Of a stretch of DNA of 64,000 nucleotides, positions 51,243 to 60,489 are shown in pieces; within the stretch, counting starts at the first letter, position 1, and every line of letters starts with the position of its first letter. The stretch is from Planifilum sp021793745 (lineage in GTDB: Bacteria > Bacillota > Bacilli > Thermoactinomycetales > DSM-44946): NCBI GenBank assembly GCA_937983105.1, contig CALKAM010000006.1, positions 1 to 64,000 of the forward strand. Direction: 5' to 3'. Position numbers and translations under genes: made by a program. The notes below the pieces were generated by a model. The model saw only the letters and a list, made by a program, of their open reading frames with translations, did no database searches and had not been told where the DNA came from.

Positions 51243-53111
51243 ATGAATTCTTTCATCGTATGGATGATTCCCCTTTTGCCCTTGATCGCCTTTTTATTGC
51301 TCATCAGCTTCGGGCGCAGGTGGAAAGAATCGGTGTCGGTCTTCACCGGATCGCTCGCCGCTTTTCTTTCGCTGGTCCTGTCCGTCTGGGTGTTGGCGGA
51401 TCAATGGGGAGGCGGATCGGAGCGGCTGGCGGTGTTTCCCTGGCTCACGCTCGGGGAGACGACGATCTCCATGGGCATGGAAATCACCCGGCTGAACGCG
51501 CTGATGCTGTTGGTCGTCAGCCTGGTCAGCTTTCTGGTTCAGGTCTATTCCGCCGGGTACATGCGCGGTGATTCGAGGTTCGGGGTGTTTTACGCCTACC
51601 TGTCCCTGTTTACCTTCTCCATGTTGGGGCTGGTGATCGCCCCCAACCTGCTGCAGCTGTATATCTTTTGGGAGCTGGTCGGGGTTTGTTCCTTCCTCCT
51701 GATCGGCTTCTGGTATTGGAAACCGGAGGCGAAGGCGGCTGCCAAGAAGGCCTTTATTGTCACCCGGGTCGGGGATATCGGCCTTTTCATCGGCATCGCC
51801 CTGATCTTCTGGCAGGTGGGCAGCTTCGATTTCCGGGAGATCTTTGCCGCCCTGGAGGCGGGCAAGGTGGCTCCGGAAATGGTGACGCTGATCGCCCTGC
51901 TGATCTTTGTCGGCGCCGTGGGGAAATCGGGTCAGTTTCCCCTGCACACCTGGTTGCCGGACGCGATGGAAGGTCCCACACCGGTCAGTGCCCTGATCCA
52001 CGCCGCGACGATGGTGGCGGCCGGGGTCTATCTGGTGGCCCGGTCTTTCCCGCTGTTCGCCGCATCGGAGACGGCGATGGACGTGGTGGCTTATGTCGGA
52101 GCCTTTACCGCTCTCTTCGCCGCGACGATCGCCCTGGTGCAAAACGACATTAAGCGGGTGCTCGCCTATTCCACGGTGAGCCAGTTGGGTTACATGATGC
52201 TGGCCCTCGGTGCGGCGGGTTACGTGGCCGGGGTGTTTCACCTGTTCACCCACGCCTTTTTCAAAGCCCTGCTCTTCCTGGCGGCCGGAGCGGTGATTGT
52301 CGCCTTGAACCACGAGCAGGATATCCGGCGGATGGGGGGCCTGTGGAAGCGGCATCCCGTCGTCGGCTGGCTCTTCTTGATCGGCTGTCTGGCCATCGCC
52401 GGAATACCGCCCCTTTCCGGCTTCTTCTCCAAGGATGAAATTCTGCTCGCCGCGTATGCCGACGGCCGGACCGGTGTGTTTTGGCTGGGAATGCTGACCG
52501 CATTCTTCACCGCCTTCTACATGTTCCGCCTCTTTTTCAAAGTGTTCTTCGGAACATACCGGGGAGAGGGTTCGATCGGTTCCGTCCCCGGCGTGATGGT
52601 GTGGCCGATGGCAGTACTCGCGGCGTTGTCGGTCCTGTCCGGTTTTGTCCAATTCCCTTCCCACGCCCTGGGTGATTGGCTGTCGGAGGGGGCGAGCCTT
52701 GCCGCAGTCGGGGGAGCGTCCCCGGTATGGGTGCCGTTGTTGGCGACGGTGGTCTCCCTGGCGGGCATTGCTTTGGCATGGATGATCTATTACAAAGGGT
52801 CGCTGGCGGCTGAGACCTTTTCCCGTCCGCTGCCCTGGCTCTACAGGATCCTGTATCGCAAATATTACGTGGATGAGGCCTATCAGTTCACCATCGTCAA
52901 ATCCCTGAAGGGATTGGGGGTCTTCCTCCGCGGCTTTGACCGCTGGGTGGTGGATGGTCTGGTCGGATTGACCGCATGGATAACCCAGCTTCTCGGCCGG
53001 CTCGGATCACGGCTGCAGAATGGCCAGCTGCAGACCTACGCGGTGATCAGCCTGATCGGCCTGGTACTTCTCTTGATCGGACTGACGGCGGGGAGGTGGA
53101 TCGGATCATGA
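51243..53111 (+). CDS. nuoL: NADH-quinone oxidoreductase subunit L
   Basis: Largest antiporter-like proton-pumping subunit. 622 residues with about 16 helices. Family motifs: YIFWELVGVCSFLLIGFWY, GKSGQFPLHTWLPDAMEGPTPVSALIHAATMVAAGVYLVAR (conserved Lys and His) and QNDIKRVLAYSTVSQLGYMMLALG. The C-terminal lateral helix region is present (FLRGFDRWVVDGLVGLTAW). ATG 51243 is 128 bp after nuoK, the largest gap in this part apart from the nuoD region. It overlaps nuoM by 4 bp. Confidence 0.97.
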   Translation: MNSFIVWMIPLLPLIAFLLLISFGRRWKESVSVFTGSLAAFLSLVLSVWVLADQWGGGSERLAVFPWLTLGETTISMGMEITRLNALMLLVVSLVSFLVQVYSAGYMRGDSRFGVFYAYLSLFTFSMLGLVIAPNLLQLYIFWELVGVCSFLLIGFWYWKPEAKAAAKKAFIVTRVGDIGLFIGIALIFWQVGSFDFREIFAALEAGKVAPEMVTLIALLIFVGAVGKSGQFPLHTWLPDAMEGPTPVSALIHAATMVAAGVYLVARSFPLFAASETAMDVVAYVGAFTALFAATIALVQNDIKRVLAYSTVSQLGYMMLALGAAGYVAGVFHLFTHAFFKALLFLAAGAVIVALNHEQDIRRMGGLWKRHPVVGWLFLIGCLAIAGIPPLSGFFSKDEILLAAYADGRTGVFWLGMLTAFFTAFYMFRLFFKVFFGTYRGEGSIGSVPGVMVWPMAVLAALSVLSGFVQFPSHALGDWLSEGASLAAVGGASPVWVPLLATVVSLAGIALAWMIYYKGSLAAETFSRPLPWLYRILYRKYYVDEAYQFTIVKSLKGLGVFLRGFDRWVVDGLVGLTAWITQLLGRLGSRLQNGQLQTYAVISLIGLVLLLIGLTAGRWIGS

Positions 53112-54610
53112 ATCTGTTGACGAACCAATTGCCCACCCTACTCACCTTTTCTCCCCTGCTGGGAGTGGCCGTGCTTCTGGCTGTGCCGGGAAAACGGATC
53201 CGGTGGGTCCGGGCGGTGGGCATGTTGGCCACTTTGCCCCCGCTGCTGTTGGCGCTGTTGATGTATGCCCGGTTTGATCCGGCGGTCCAGGGAGTGCAAT
53301 TCGAGCAGTCGGTGCCCTGGTTTACCATTCCGGCGGGAATGGTATCGCTGGAGTTCTTCTACAGCATGGGAGCAGACGGGTTGTCGATGCCCCTGACGGC
53401 GATGACGGCGGTGATCGCCGCTCTGGCGGCTGTGGCTTCGATGTATATCCGGAAGAGGGTGAAGATGTATTTCATCCTGTTCCTCCTCCTGGAAATGGGG
53501 ATGCTCGGAGTCTTTCTGGCCCGCAACCTGCTGCTGTTCTTCCTGTTTTTCGAAGTCACCCTGGTGACCACCTTCATTTTGATCGGCTACTGGGGGTACG
53601 TGCACCGGGAACGGGCTGCCAACTGGTTCCTGCTGTATAACGGATTGGGATCGGCGATCATGCTCCTGGCCTTTATCGGCATCCTGGTCTTGTTCCAAAC
53701 TCCGGAATTCTCCAAGATGCAGGAAGCGGTGCTGGCCGGGCAGAACCCCAATATCAGCGAGATTCAGTGGCTGATATTTGCGGGGATCATCATCGCCTTC
53801 GGCATCAAACTGCCCCTCTTCCCCTTCCATTCCTGGATGGTTCGGGTGCACGCGGAGGCGGCTCCATCGGTGGTCATGATCCACGCCGGAGTGCTCCTCA
53901 AAATGGGGGCATACGGCCTGATCCGCTTCGGTGCGGAACTGTTCCCGGTCCAGTTGGAGGAATCGGCGGTGCTGCTGGCGATTCTCGGTTTGATCAACAT
54001 CTTGTACGGAGCGATCCTCGCCTTCGTTCAACGCGACCTGAAGCGGGTGCTGGCCTACTCCAGTATCAGCCATATGGGGATCGTCCTCCTGGGAATCGCT
54101 TCCCTCAACATCGCGGGATTGACGGGAGCCGTATTCCAGACGGTTTCCCACGGGTTTATCGCCGCTCTGCTGTTCTTCCTGATCTTCAGCCTGACGGAGC
54201 GGACCGGTACGACCCGGATCGACGAGCTGGGCGGCATGGCCAAGGCGATGCCGGTGCTTTCGGGCCTCCTCCTTGCTGCAGGAATGGCTCTGCTCGGGCT
54301 GCCGGGGATGTCCGGCTTCATCAGCGAGTTTCTGGCGTTCCTCGGCCTGTTCAAGAGCGAGCCCGTGCTGGCGGCGGTGGGTGCGCTGGGCCTGATTCTC
54401 GCCGCTGTCTACACGTTGCGGGCTGTCCTTCGGACCACCTTCGGTCCCCTGAGCGGTCATTGGGAGCAATTGACGGATGTCCGTCCGGCTGAAACCGTCC
54501 CGATGATGGTGCTGCTGGGACTGATCATCCTCATCGGTGTATACCCCGCCGTACTGGGAGAGCCGATGCAAACGACACTGCACGCGATTGTTGCAAGGAT
54601 GGGAGGGTAG
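53108..54610 (+). CDS. nuoM: NADH-quinone oxidoreductase subunit M
   Basis: Antiporter-like pumping subunit, 500 residues with 14 helices. Motifs: FYSMGADGLSMPLTAMTAVIAALAA, LFFLFFEVTLVTTFILIGYWG, FGIKLPLFPFHSWMVRVHAEAAPSVVMIHAGVLLKMGAYGLIRFG and QRDLKRVLAYSSISHMGIVLLGI. RBS GGGGAGGTGG precedes ATG 53108, which overlaps the nuoL stop. Confidence 0.97.
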   Translation: MNLLTNQLPTLLTFSPLLGVAVLLAVPGKRIRWVRAVGMLATLPPLLLALLMYARFDPAVQGVQFEQSVPWFTIPAGMVSLEFFYSMGADGLSMPLTAMTAVIAALAAVASMYIRKRVKMYFILFLLLEMGMLGVFLARNLLLFFLFFEVTLVTTFILIGYWGYVHRERAANWFLLYNGLGSAIMLLAFIGILVLFQTPEFSKMQEAVLAGQNPNISEIQWLIFAGIIIAFGIKLPLFPFHSWMVRVHAEAAPSVVMIHAGVLLKMGAYGLIRFGAELFPVQLEESAVLLAILGLINILYGAILAFVQRDLKRVLAYSSISHMGIVLLGIASLNIAGLTGAVFQTVSHGFIAALLFFLIFSLTERTGTTRIDELGGMAKAMPVLSGLLLAAGMALLGLPGMSGFISEFLAFLGLFKSEPVLAAVGALGLILAAVYTLRAVLRTTFGPLSGHWEQLTDVRPAETVPMMVLLGLIILIGVYPAVLGEPMQTTLHAIVARMGG

Positions 54611-54616
54611 GGGGAG

Positions 54617-56119
54617 ATGGAAAAATCGATTATCCATTACGACTGGACCGTTATGGCCCCCGAACTGATCCTCGTCGCCGCCGCCGCGCTCATGACGGTG
54701 ATCGACCTGATCATGAAGGATGATTGGGACCGCCGCTGGGTGGGCGCCTTCGGACTGGCGGCGGTGCTGGCCGCCGGCGTGTTCGTCGTCAAGGGCTTTG
54801 GCGGCCAACCCTACGAAATTCTGGGAAACACCTACCGGGTGGACGATTTCGCTTTGGTGTTCAAAGCGCTCATCCTGGGCGGGACCGCGCTGGTCTTGCT
54901 CCTCTCCTTCACCCACCTGTACAGGGAGGAGGTTCAGGATCGCGGGGAATATTACTCCCTGCTCCTGTCCGCCGCCCTCGGCGGGATGATCATGGCCTCC
55001 TCCGCCGACCTGATCACCCTGTTCGTCGGGTTGGAACTTTTGAGCATTTCCTCGTATATCCTGGTGGGCCTGCGCAAAAAGCGAACCGATTCGGGAGAGG
55101 CATCCTGGAAATACGTGGTCCTGGGGGGCGTCTCTTCCGCCTTCATCCTTTACGGGATGTCCTTCCTCTACGGTTTGACGGGAAGCACCAACCTGTTTGT
55201 CGTCCAGCAGCGGTTGACGGAGGCCTACATCCAGGGCTACGAATCCTTCGTTTACCTGTCGCTCTTTTTGATGGTGGTCGGGTTCGGGTTTAAGGTCGCG
55301 TCGGCTCCCTTTCACACGTGGGCGCCGGATGTGTACCAGGGTGCTCCGACGCCGGTAACCAACTTTTTGGCGGTTGTCTCTAAAACAGCGGCTTTTGCCT
55401 TTGTCTTCCGCATCCTGATCGTCGCCTATTTGCAACCCTTCCAGATGGGGATGTGGACGGAGATCGCGGGCCCTGTGCTGCTGATACTGGCGGGGGCGTC
55501 GATGATCATCGGCAATACGGTGGCTCTCCGCCAGACCAACGCCAAACGGCTTCTCGCTTATTCGAGCATTGCCCATGCGGGCTACTTGCTCGTCCCGCTG
55601 GCCGTGTGGGGCTTCACCTTCTTTGAAAGCACCATCTATTACCTGCTGGCGTACCTGTTCATGACCGTCGGGGCCTTTGCCGTCCTGATGATCGTGGAGA
55701 GGAATGAAAAGAGCGAGGAAATCGCTGCCTTTGCCGGGCTCTATCAGCGTTCTCCCTGGCTTGCGGTGGCGATGACGATCCTTCTCCTTTCCCTGGCGGG
55801 GATCCCGGTGACGGCGGGATTCTTCGGCAAATTTTACATCCTGATCAATGCCATCGCCAGCGAAAAATTGTGGATTGCGTTGATCATGATTGCCACCACC
55901 GTCGTCTCTTACTTCTACTATTTCGAGTTTATCCGGCAGATGTTTTTCCGCCCCTCCCCCCGCGAAGGGAAGCTGGCGGTTTCGGGTGTGACGGCGGCGG
56001 TCATCCTCGTAGCCGTCCTGGGTACCGTCGGTCTGGGTGTCTTCCCGCAAAATGTCCTTCAGTTCCTGGGCGGAATCAATTGGGATGGCGCCTTTGTTCA
56101 GATGGGGCCGCCCCAGTGA
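54617..56119 (+). CDS. nuoN: NADH-quinone oxidoreductase subunit N
   Basis: Third antiporter-like pumping subunit, 500 residues with 14 helices. Motifs: DLITLFVGLELLSISSYILVGLRK, GFGFKVASAPFHTWAPDVYQGAPTPVTNFLAVVSKTAAFAFVFR and RQTNAKRLLAYSSIAHAGYLLVPL. RBS GGGGGAG precedes the ATG. It ends the cluster at a terminator. The genes for the NADH-oxidising module (nuoE, F, G) are absent, as usual in Bacillales, so the electron donor is probably not NADH directly. Confidence 0.97.
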   Translation: MEKSIIHYDWTVMAPELILVAAAALMTVIDLIMKDDWDRRWVGAFGLAAVLAAGVFVVKGFGGQPYEILGNTYRVDDFALVFKALILGGTALVLLLSFTHLYREEVQDRGEYYSLLLSAALGGMIMASSADLITLFVGLELLSISSYILVGLRKKRTDSGEASWKYVVLGGVSSAFILYGMSFLYGLTGSTNLFVVQQRLTEAYIQGYESFVYLSLFLMVVGFGFKVASAPFHTWAPDVYQGAPTPVTNFLAVVSKTAAFAFVFRILIVAYLQPFQMGMWTEIAGPVLLILAGASMIIGNTVALRQTNAKRLLAYSSIAHAGYLLVPLAVWGFTFFESTIYYLLAYLFMTVGAFAVLMIVERNEKSEEIAAFAGLYQRSPWLAVAMTILLLSLAGIPVTAGFFGKFYILINAIASEKLWIALIMIATTVVSYFYYFEFIRQMFFRPSPREGKLAVSGVTAAVILVAVLGTVGLGVFPQNVLQFLGGINWDGAFVQMGPPQ

Positions 56120-56120
56120 G

Positions 56121-56152
56121 AAAAAACCCTGCCTGCGGGCGGGGTTTTTTCT
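56121..56152 (+). terminator. terminator of the nuo cluster
   Basis: Stem AAAAAACCCTGCC / GGCGGGGTTTTTT with a 4-nt loop; its T tract forms the 3' arm. Directly after the nuoN stop. Confidence 0.85.
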
Positions 56153-56244
56153 TTGACACTTCCCATCCCGCTCCTCAATGCTTTGCGTTTTTTCGCATGA
56201 TCGGTTAGGATGAAGTGGAACGTGTCGCCAAAGGAGTGCATATC

Positions 56245-56484
56245 ATGGATGGTGCGGTGAGCCTGGGGTTTACGGCATTGATCAATATTGTGCTGACGCT
56301 TGCCGGAATCGGGTTCAGCTGGTGGCTGCTGATGAATGTGCGATTGGATTTGTTCATGCGGGATCCGAAGGGTCCCCAGGCAAAGGCGCTGCTGGTGGTG
56401 TTGTCCATCGTCCTGGGGCACGGTTTGGCCACCTTCGTATCCGACTATCTGGGATGGTCCCGGCTCCTCAGCCAGCTCTTCTAA
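56245..56484 (+). CDS. ywzB: DUF1146 family membrane protein (YwzB-like)
   Basis: Small conserved membrane protein of unknown function found beside ywmB/murA in Bacillales. 79 residues with two hydrophobic helices (about 5-28 and 45-65) joined by NVRLDLFMRDPKGPQAK, the conserved family stretch. ATG 56245 follows AAAGGAG by 8 bp. Confidence 0.85.
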   Translation: MDGAVSLGFTALINIVLTLAGIGFSWWLLMNVRLDLFMRDPKGPQAKALLVVLSIVLGHGLATFVSDYLGWSRLLSQLF

Positions 56485-56577
56485 GCCCCCGGAAAGCGCG
56501 ATGCTGTGTTCGCGTATACCTCGATCCCCCATTGACCAGAATGGATGGTGAAAAAGCGATGGGGGAAGGGATCATCC

Positions 56578-57303
56578 ATGCATTGGAAGCAAACAATTGG
56601 CGGAATTCTTTTTTTCTTCATCCTTTTTTTGTCCGTTGGATCAGGGTCTCCGGCGGGTGACGCGGAGCGGTTGATCGATGTTTTCCACCAGGTCGGGGGA
56701 AAGCCGGAAAAAATCGTGTTGCATCACGGAGGTCGGACCCAGACCCCCTGGTCCCGGAAGGAGGTTTTTGAGCTGGCCCGGAAGCTGAGCCGGGATCTCG
56801 ATCTAGGGCCGGCGCGACAGACCGAGGACCGGCACGGTCATCGCTGGACCGCCGAGGGGGAATGGGAACGAAACTTGCAGGTCCGATTGAACGTTATCAA
56901 CGATAGGGTCGAATTGCAAAAAAACCGTCCTTATATATCCGTTCAGTTGAGCGGCCGCGGACATTCCGACCGAGAGTGGTCCCGTTTCCGGCATCGGCTG
57001 GAGAAGCTTCTGATCCGTAACGGCATCGATCCCCACATTCAATTTTCCATCCAGGGAAGCCGGCCGGGGGGGGCCGATCCGGAAGAGACGATTCGCCAGG
57101 TCCTGGAAAGGCTGGAGGCGCGAGAAGTCGAAGGGATGCGAACGGACCGGACCACCAGCATTTCAGCCTTTTCACCGGTTTTGCGGGGCGGATTGCAGAC
57201 GAAAGGTGGTACAATGAACTTACAGGTTGCCGTCCGGATGGATCGTCGCAGCGAACGAATGATCCTGACCCTGGGCACACCCATTATCACCGTCGAATAT
57301 TAG
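56578..57303 (+). CDS. ywmB: YwmB-family protein (exported)
   Basis: Secreted or membrane-anchored protein of the YwmB family, which structurally resembles TATA-box-binding folds; its role is unknown. 241 residues with an N-terminal signal segment (WKQTIGGILFFFILFLSVGSGSPA). Later parts show FHQVGGKPEKIVLHHGG and a C-terminal region (GMRTDRTTSISAFSPVLRGGLQTKGGTMNLQVAVRMD) resembling family relatives. ATG 56578 follows GGGGGAAGGG. It lies 20 bp upstream of murA1 as in B. subtilis. Confidence 0.85.
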   Translation: MHWKQTIGGILFFFILFLSVGSGSPAGDAERLIDVFHQVGGKPEKIVLHHGGRTQTPWSRKEVFELARKLSRDLDLGPARQTEDRHGHRWTAEGEWERNLQVRLNVINDRVELQKNRPYISVQLSGRGHSDREWSRFRHRLEKLLIRNGIDPHIQFSIQGSRPGGADPEETIRQVLERLEAREVEGMRTDRTTSISAFSPVLRGGLQTKGGTMNLQVAVRMDRRSERMILTLGTPIITVEY

Positions 57304-57323
57304 ACAACGCGGAGGGAAGTCAT

Positions 57324-58619
57324 TTGGAAAAAATTGTTGTTCGTGGTGGCCGGCGATTGAAAGGCAGGGTGAAGGTGCACGGTGCCAAAAACGCCGTCCT
57401 GCCGATCATCGCCGCATCCATCCTGGCCGCGCGCGGGGAGCACGTGATCGATGAGATCCCGCTGTTGGAAGACGTCAAGACCATTACCGCTTTGCTGCAA
57501 AGCCTGGGAGTATCCGCGGAACTGGGCGAGGACCATATCCGAATCTGCGCGGAAAAAGTGACCCAAACCGAAGCCCCCTACGAGCTGGTTCGGAAAATGA
57601 GGGCTTCCTTCCTCGTGATGGGACCGCTGCTGGCACGGAAGAAACACGCCCGCATTCCCCTGCCCGGGGGATGCGCCATCGGGAGTCGGCCCATCGATCA
57701 GCATCTCAAGGGATTGGAAGCGATGGGAGCGGTCTTTGAAATCGGCAAAGGGTTCATCGAAGGTCGAGTGCCCGACCGGTTGAGGGGTGCCCGCATCTAT
57801 TTGGACGTTGCCAGTGTCGGGGCGACGGAAAACATCATGATGGCAGCCACCCTGGCGAAGGGAAGAACGGTGATTGAAAACGCAGCCCGCGAACCGGAAA
57901 TCGTCGACTTGGCCAACTTCCTCAATGCGATGGGGGCCAAGGTGCGCGGGGCCGGGACCGGCACCATCCGGATCGAGGGTGTCGACCTGCTCCGGGGCAC
58001 GTCCTATACCGTGATCCCGGATCGGATCGAGGCGGGGACCTATATGGTGGCCGCTGCGATCACCCGCGGAGAAGTCTTCGTCGAAGGGGCGATCAGCGAT
58101 CACCTGGGGCCGGTCATTGCCAAGATGCGCGAGATGGGCATCCACGTGATGGAAGGGGAAAACGGGGTTCACGTCCGGGCGACGGATGATCTCCGTCCGG
58201 TGGATGTCAAAACCCTTCCCTACCCCGGGTTTCCCACGGATATGCAGGCGCAATTCATGGCCCTGCTCATGACCGTCAAGGGAACCAGCGTGATCACCGA
58301 GACCGTTTTTGAGAATCGGTTTATGCACGTGGAGGAATTGAAACGGATGGGTGCCGACATCAAAATCGATGCGCGAACGGCGGTCATCGAAGGTGGCCAG
58401 CCGCTGACCGGAGCTCAAGTCAAAGCGACCGATTTGCGGGCGGGAGCCGCCCTGGTCCTGGCTGGACTGGCCGCCGAGGGGGAGACGGAGGTCACCGAGC
58501 TGCATCACATTGACCGGGGATATGTTCAGCTGGTGGAAAAGTTGAAAGCCCTGGGAGCCGACATTGAACGCTTGCCGGTGGATACCGAAAAGGCCATGAC
58601 GGAGCCCTCATACGCTTAA
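57324..58619 (+). CDS. murA1: UDP-N-acetylglucosamine 1-carboxyvinyltransferase (principal paralogue)
   Basis: First committed peptidoglycan enzyme, MurAA type by position between ywmB and spoIID. 431 residues with VHGAKNAVLPIIAA (Lys22-Asn23), catalytic Cys117 in LPGGCAIGSRPIDQHLKGLEAMGA, DRIEAGTYMVAA and TDMQAQFMALLM. It is 16 residues longer than the paralogue at 18171 because of a C-terminal tail. TTG 57324 follows GGAGGG by 7 bp. Ends at a strong terminator. Confidence 0.96.
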   Translation: MEKIVVRGGRRLKGRVKVHGAKNAVLPIIAASILAARGEHVIDEIPLLEDVKTITALLQSLGVSAELGEDHIRICAEKVTQTEAPYELVRKMRASFLVMGPLLARKKHARIPLPGGCAIGSRPIDQHLKGLEAMGAVFEIGKGFIEGRVPDRLRGARIYLDVASVGATENIMMAATLAKGRTVIENAAREPEIVDLANFLNAMGAKVRGAGTGTIRIEGVDLLRGTSYTVIPDRIEAGTYMVAAAITRGEVFVEGAISDHLGPVIAKMREMGIHVMEGENGVHVRATDDLRPVDVKTLPYPGFPTDMQAQFMALLMTVKGTSVITETVFENRFMHVEELKRMGADIKIDARTAVIEGGQPLTGAQVKATDLRAGAALVLAGLAAEGETEVTELHHIDRGYVQLVEKLKALGADIERLPVDTEKAMTEPSYA

Positions 58620-58630
58620 TCGTTACGGGG

Positions 58631-58672
58631 CGAAGGCCGCAAACCGTTGAGGTTTGCGGCCTTCGTTTTTTT
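58631..58672 (+). terminator. terminator after murA1
   Basis: Perfect 15-bp stem CGAAGGCCGCAAACC / GGTTTGCGGCCTTCG with a 5-nt loop, then TTTTTTT. Confidence 0.93.
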
Positions 58673-58946
58673 ATCCTTTTTCCAGGGTTCGGCGCCTGGG
58701 ATCGACAAGCAGCGGTGTGGGGCCTTTTCGGGTGGCAAAGGCAATAAACCCTCTTCCCGTCCCCGCCCCGCCTTTTTCCGTTTTGGAGACCGGTGATCGT
58801 TTTGCCGGTTCTAAACCGATGCGCCCGCTCATAATTTGAAAGGGAAGGTTGTCCCACCGGGAAGGTGGGTTGCAGTTCCCCGCCCCCTCTTCATCGGGAG
58901 GGCGGTTTTGGGAAACGGAGCTTATGAGGACGGGAGGGCGGTTTCC

Positions 58947-59993
58947 TTGCGCGAAGGGTTATGGTTGATGATCTCGCTTTTGGTCTTTCTCCTGGTGATC
59001 TTGGCCGTCCCCACGCTGTTGGTCAGTTTTCTTCCGGACAACTCCCCCCAGGAAATGACGCCCTCGGTTCAAGAGATTCCGAGGGATGCCGATGAGCCGG
59101 TCATTCGAGTGTTTTTGAGTGAGGAAAAGCGGGTGATTCGCGTTCCCCTGGAACGATACGTCCGGGGGGTTGTGGCCGCCGAGATGCCCGCCGATTTTCA
59201 CATGGAGGCGCTGAAAGCCCAGGCCCTCGCTGCGCGGACCTACATCGTCGACCGGCTGCGGAGCGGCGATTTTTCCGATATGGAGGCTCTGGGGGCGGAG
59301 GCCCGGGGGGCACACGTATCCGATTCCGTGCAGCATCAGGCGTATCGGACCGATGAACAGTTGAAGAAATCCTGGGGAGACCGCTACGCCGCCTATTCCT
59401 CCCAAATTAATCGAGCGGTGCTCGACACGCGGGGAAAGGTGATTCTGTACAAGGGGGAACCGATCTACGCCGCTTTTTTTTCCACCAGCAACGGGCGAAC
59501 GGAAAACTCCGAGGATGTCTTTTCCACATCCTTTCCGTATCTTCGGAGCGTCCCCTCCCCCTGGGACGAGAAATCCCCGAGGTTTCTGAACGAGAAGACG
59601 ATATCTCTGGACGATTTCTTTCAGCGGATGGAAAAGGCGACGGGGAAGCGGGTTGCGGTTTCCGCTTCTTCCGGGAGCAACTGGATCCGCATCCTGGAGC
59701 GCACGTCCGGGAAGCGGATCAAAACCCTTCAGATCGGGGACCAAACCTTTACCGGGCGGCAGGTCCGGGAAGCCCTCGGATTGGCATCCACCGATTTTAC
59801 CTGGACGATTGAAGGCGGCAGGATTCGGTTTCGATCCAAGGGTTACGGCCACGGCGTCGGCATGAGCCAGTGGGGGGCCAATCTGCTCGCACATCAGGGA
59901 AAAAGCGCCGAGGATATCGTCCGACACTATTACCGGGGGGTGGAAATCGGATCCCTGGACGCCGTGTTGAGCCAAGCTTCGAAGAAAAACTAG
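58947..59993 (+). CDS. spoIID: stage II sporulation protein D
   Basis: Membrane-anchored lytic transglycosylase of the engulfment machinery (with SpoIIM and SpoIIP). 348 residues: one N-terminal membrane helix (LWLMISLLVFLLVILAVPTLLVSFL) and the SpoIID domain, with VPLERYVRGVVAAEMPADFHMEALKAQALAARTY, AAFFSTSNGRTENSEDVF and the C-terminal GYGHGVGMSQWGANLLAHQGKSAEDIVRHYY. TTG 58947 follows GGGAGGG by 8 bp and places the membrane helix at the N-terminus. Conserved position behind murA1. A sigma-E promoter was not clearly identified. Confidence 0.94.
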   Translation: MREGLWLMISLLVFLLVILAVPTLLVSFLPDNSPQEMTPSVQEIPRDADEPVIRVFLSEEKRVIRVPLERYVRGVVAAEMPADFHMEALKAQALAARTYIVDRLRSGDFSDMEALGAEARGAHVSDSVQHQAYRTDEQLKKSWGDRYAAYSSQINRAVLDTRGKVILYKGEPIYAAFFSTSNGRTENSEDVFSTSFPYLRSVPSPWDEKSPRFLNEKTISLDDFFQRMEKATGKRVAVSASSGSNWIRILERTSGKRIKTLQIGDQTFTGRQVREALGLASTDFTWTIEGGRIRFRSKGYGHGVGMSQWGANLLAHQGKSAEDIVRHYYRGVEIGSLDAVLSQASKKN

Positions 59994-60018
59994 CGTAAAG
60001 AACGGAGGCTGAAGAGAA

Positions 60019-60068
60019 GGGGTGACGCGGGCTCCCTCCCGAGGGCATAGGGAGCGGTCGCCCCTTTT
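60019..60068 (+). terminator. terminator after spoIID
   Basis: Compound stem: GGGG with CCCC, GAC with GTC, and an inner GCTCCCT / AGGGAGC helix, followed by TTTTC. Confidence 0.7.
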
Positions 60069-60430
60069 CATCGGATGTGCAACCCGGTTGGATCGGCTTG
60101 TTCGCAGGCGGCTTCAGCTGATTGCACAAATCTTGTTTCAGCGGCGCAACATCGCCCTTCGGGAGGAAGCCGCCCCTCCGATTGGCGGGGAATCACACTC
60201 CCGGTGCTGCAGCTTCTTGCGACTGATGGAGGAAATCAGGACGTGTTCTGGGATGTCCGTCCGTCTTCAAAGCAAGAGGAACACGCGGCTAAGGGTGAGG
60301 ACCTTTCATTCTTCCACTTCTTCCCGGAAAAAGTCGAAAATGATTGATGGCCGTCGGAGGGGGGCTGCCCGACCCGCGTTGATCGGGCCGATAGGGAAGG
60401 GCTGACCCTCGAAAAATACTAAAAAAGTTG

Positions 60431-60482
60431 TCACCTCAGGTATAAAAAGGTTTTACCCTGTCCAAAATGTTTCCTGAGGTGA
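60431..60482 (+). promoter_or_regulatory. sigma-F type promoter of spoIIQ enclosed by a 10-bp inverted repeat
   Basis: GTATA (60440-60444), 15-bp spacer and GTCCAAAATG (60460-60469) resemble the forespore sigma-F/sigma-G consensus. TCACCTCAGG (60431-60440) and CCTGAGGTGA (60473-60482) form a perfect inverted repeat. The 3' arm contains the ribosome binding site GAGGTGA, 7 bp before the spoIIQ ATG. Confidence 0.6.
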
Positions 60483-60489
60483 TAGTCAA

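Larger units (their letters stand above)
59994..60489 (+). other. 496-bp gap between spoIID and spoIIQ
   Basis: Holds the spoIID terminator (60019-60068) and the spoIIQ promoter region (60431-60482). Between them are two short overlapping open frames (60075-60347 and 60022-60405) with no recognisable family, no RBS of note and unlike codon use, so neither is called a gene. No homologue of a known sporulation gene was seen in this stretch. Confidence 0.6.

Noticed and set aside
53138..56050. 970-codon minus-strand open frame across nuoM-nuoN
   Set aside because: Antisense shadow of nuoM and nuoN, with low-complexity His/Gln/Asp/Arg-rich product and no start context.
60075..60347. Small open frame between spoIID and spoIIQ as a gene
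   Set aside because: Overlaps another frame, no RBS, no recognisable domain, and lies between a terminator and the spoIIQ promoter.
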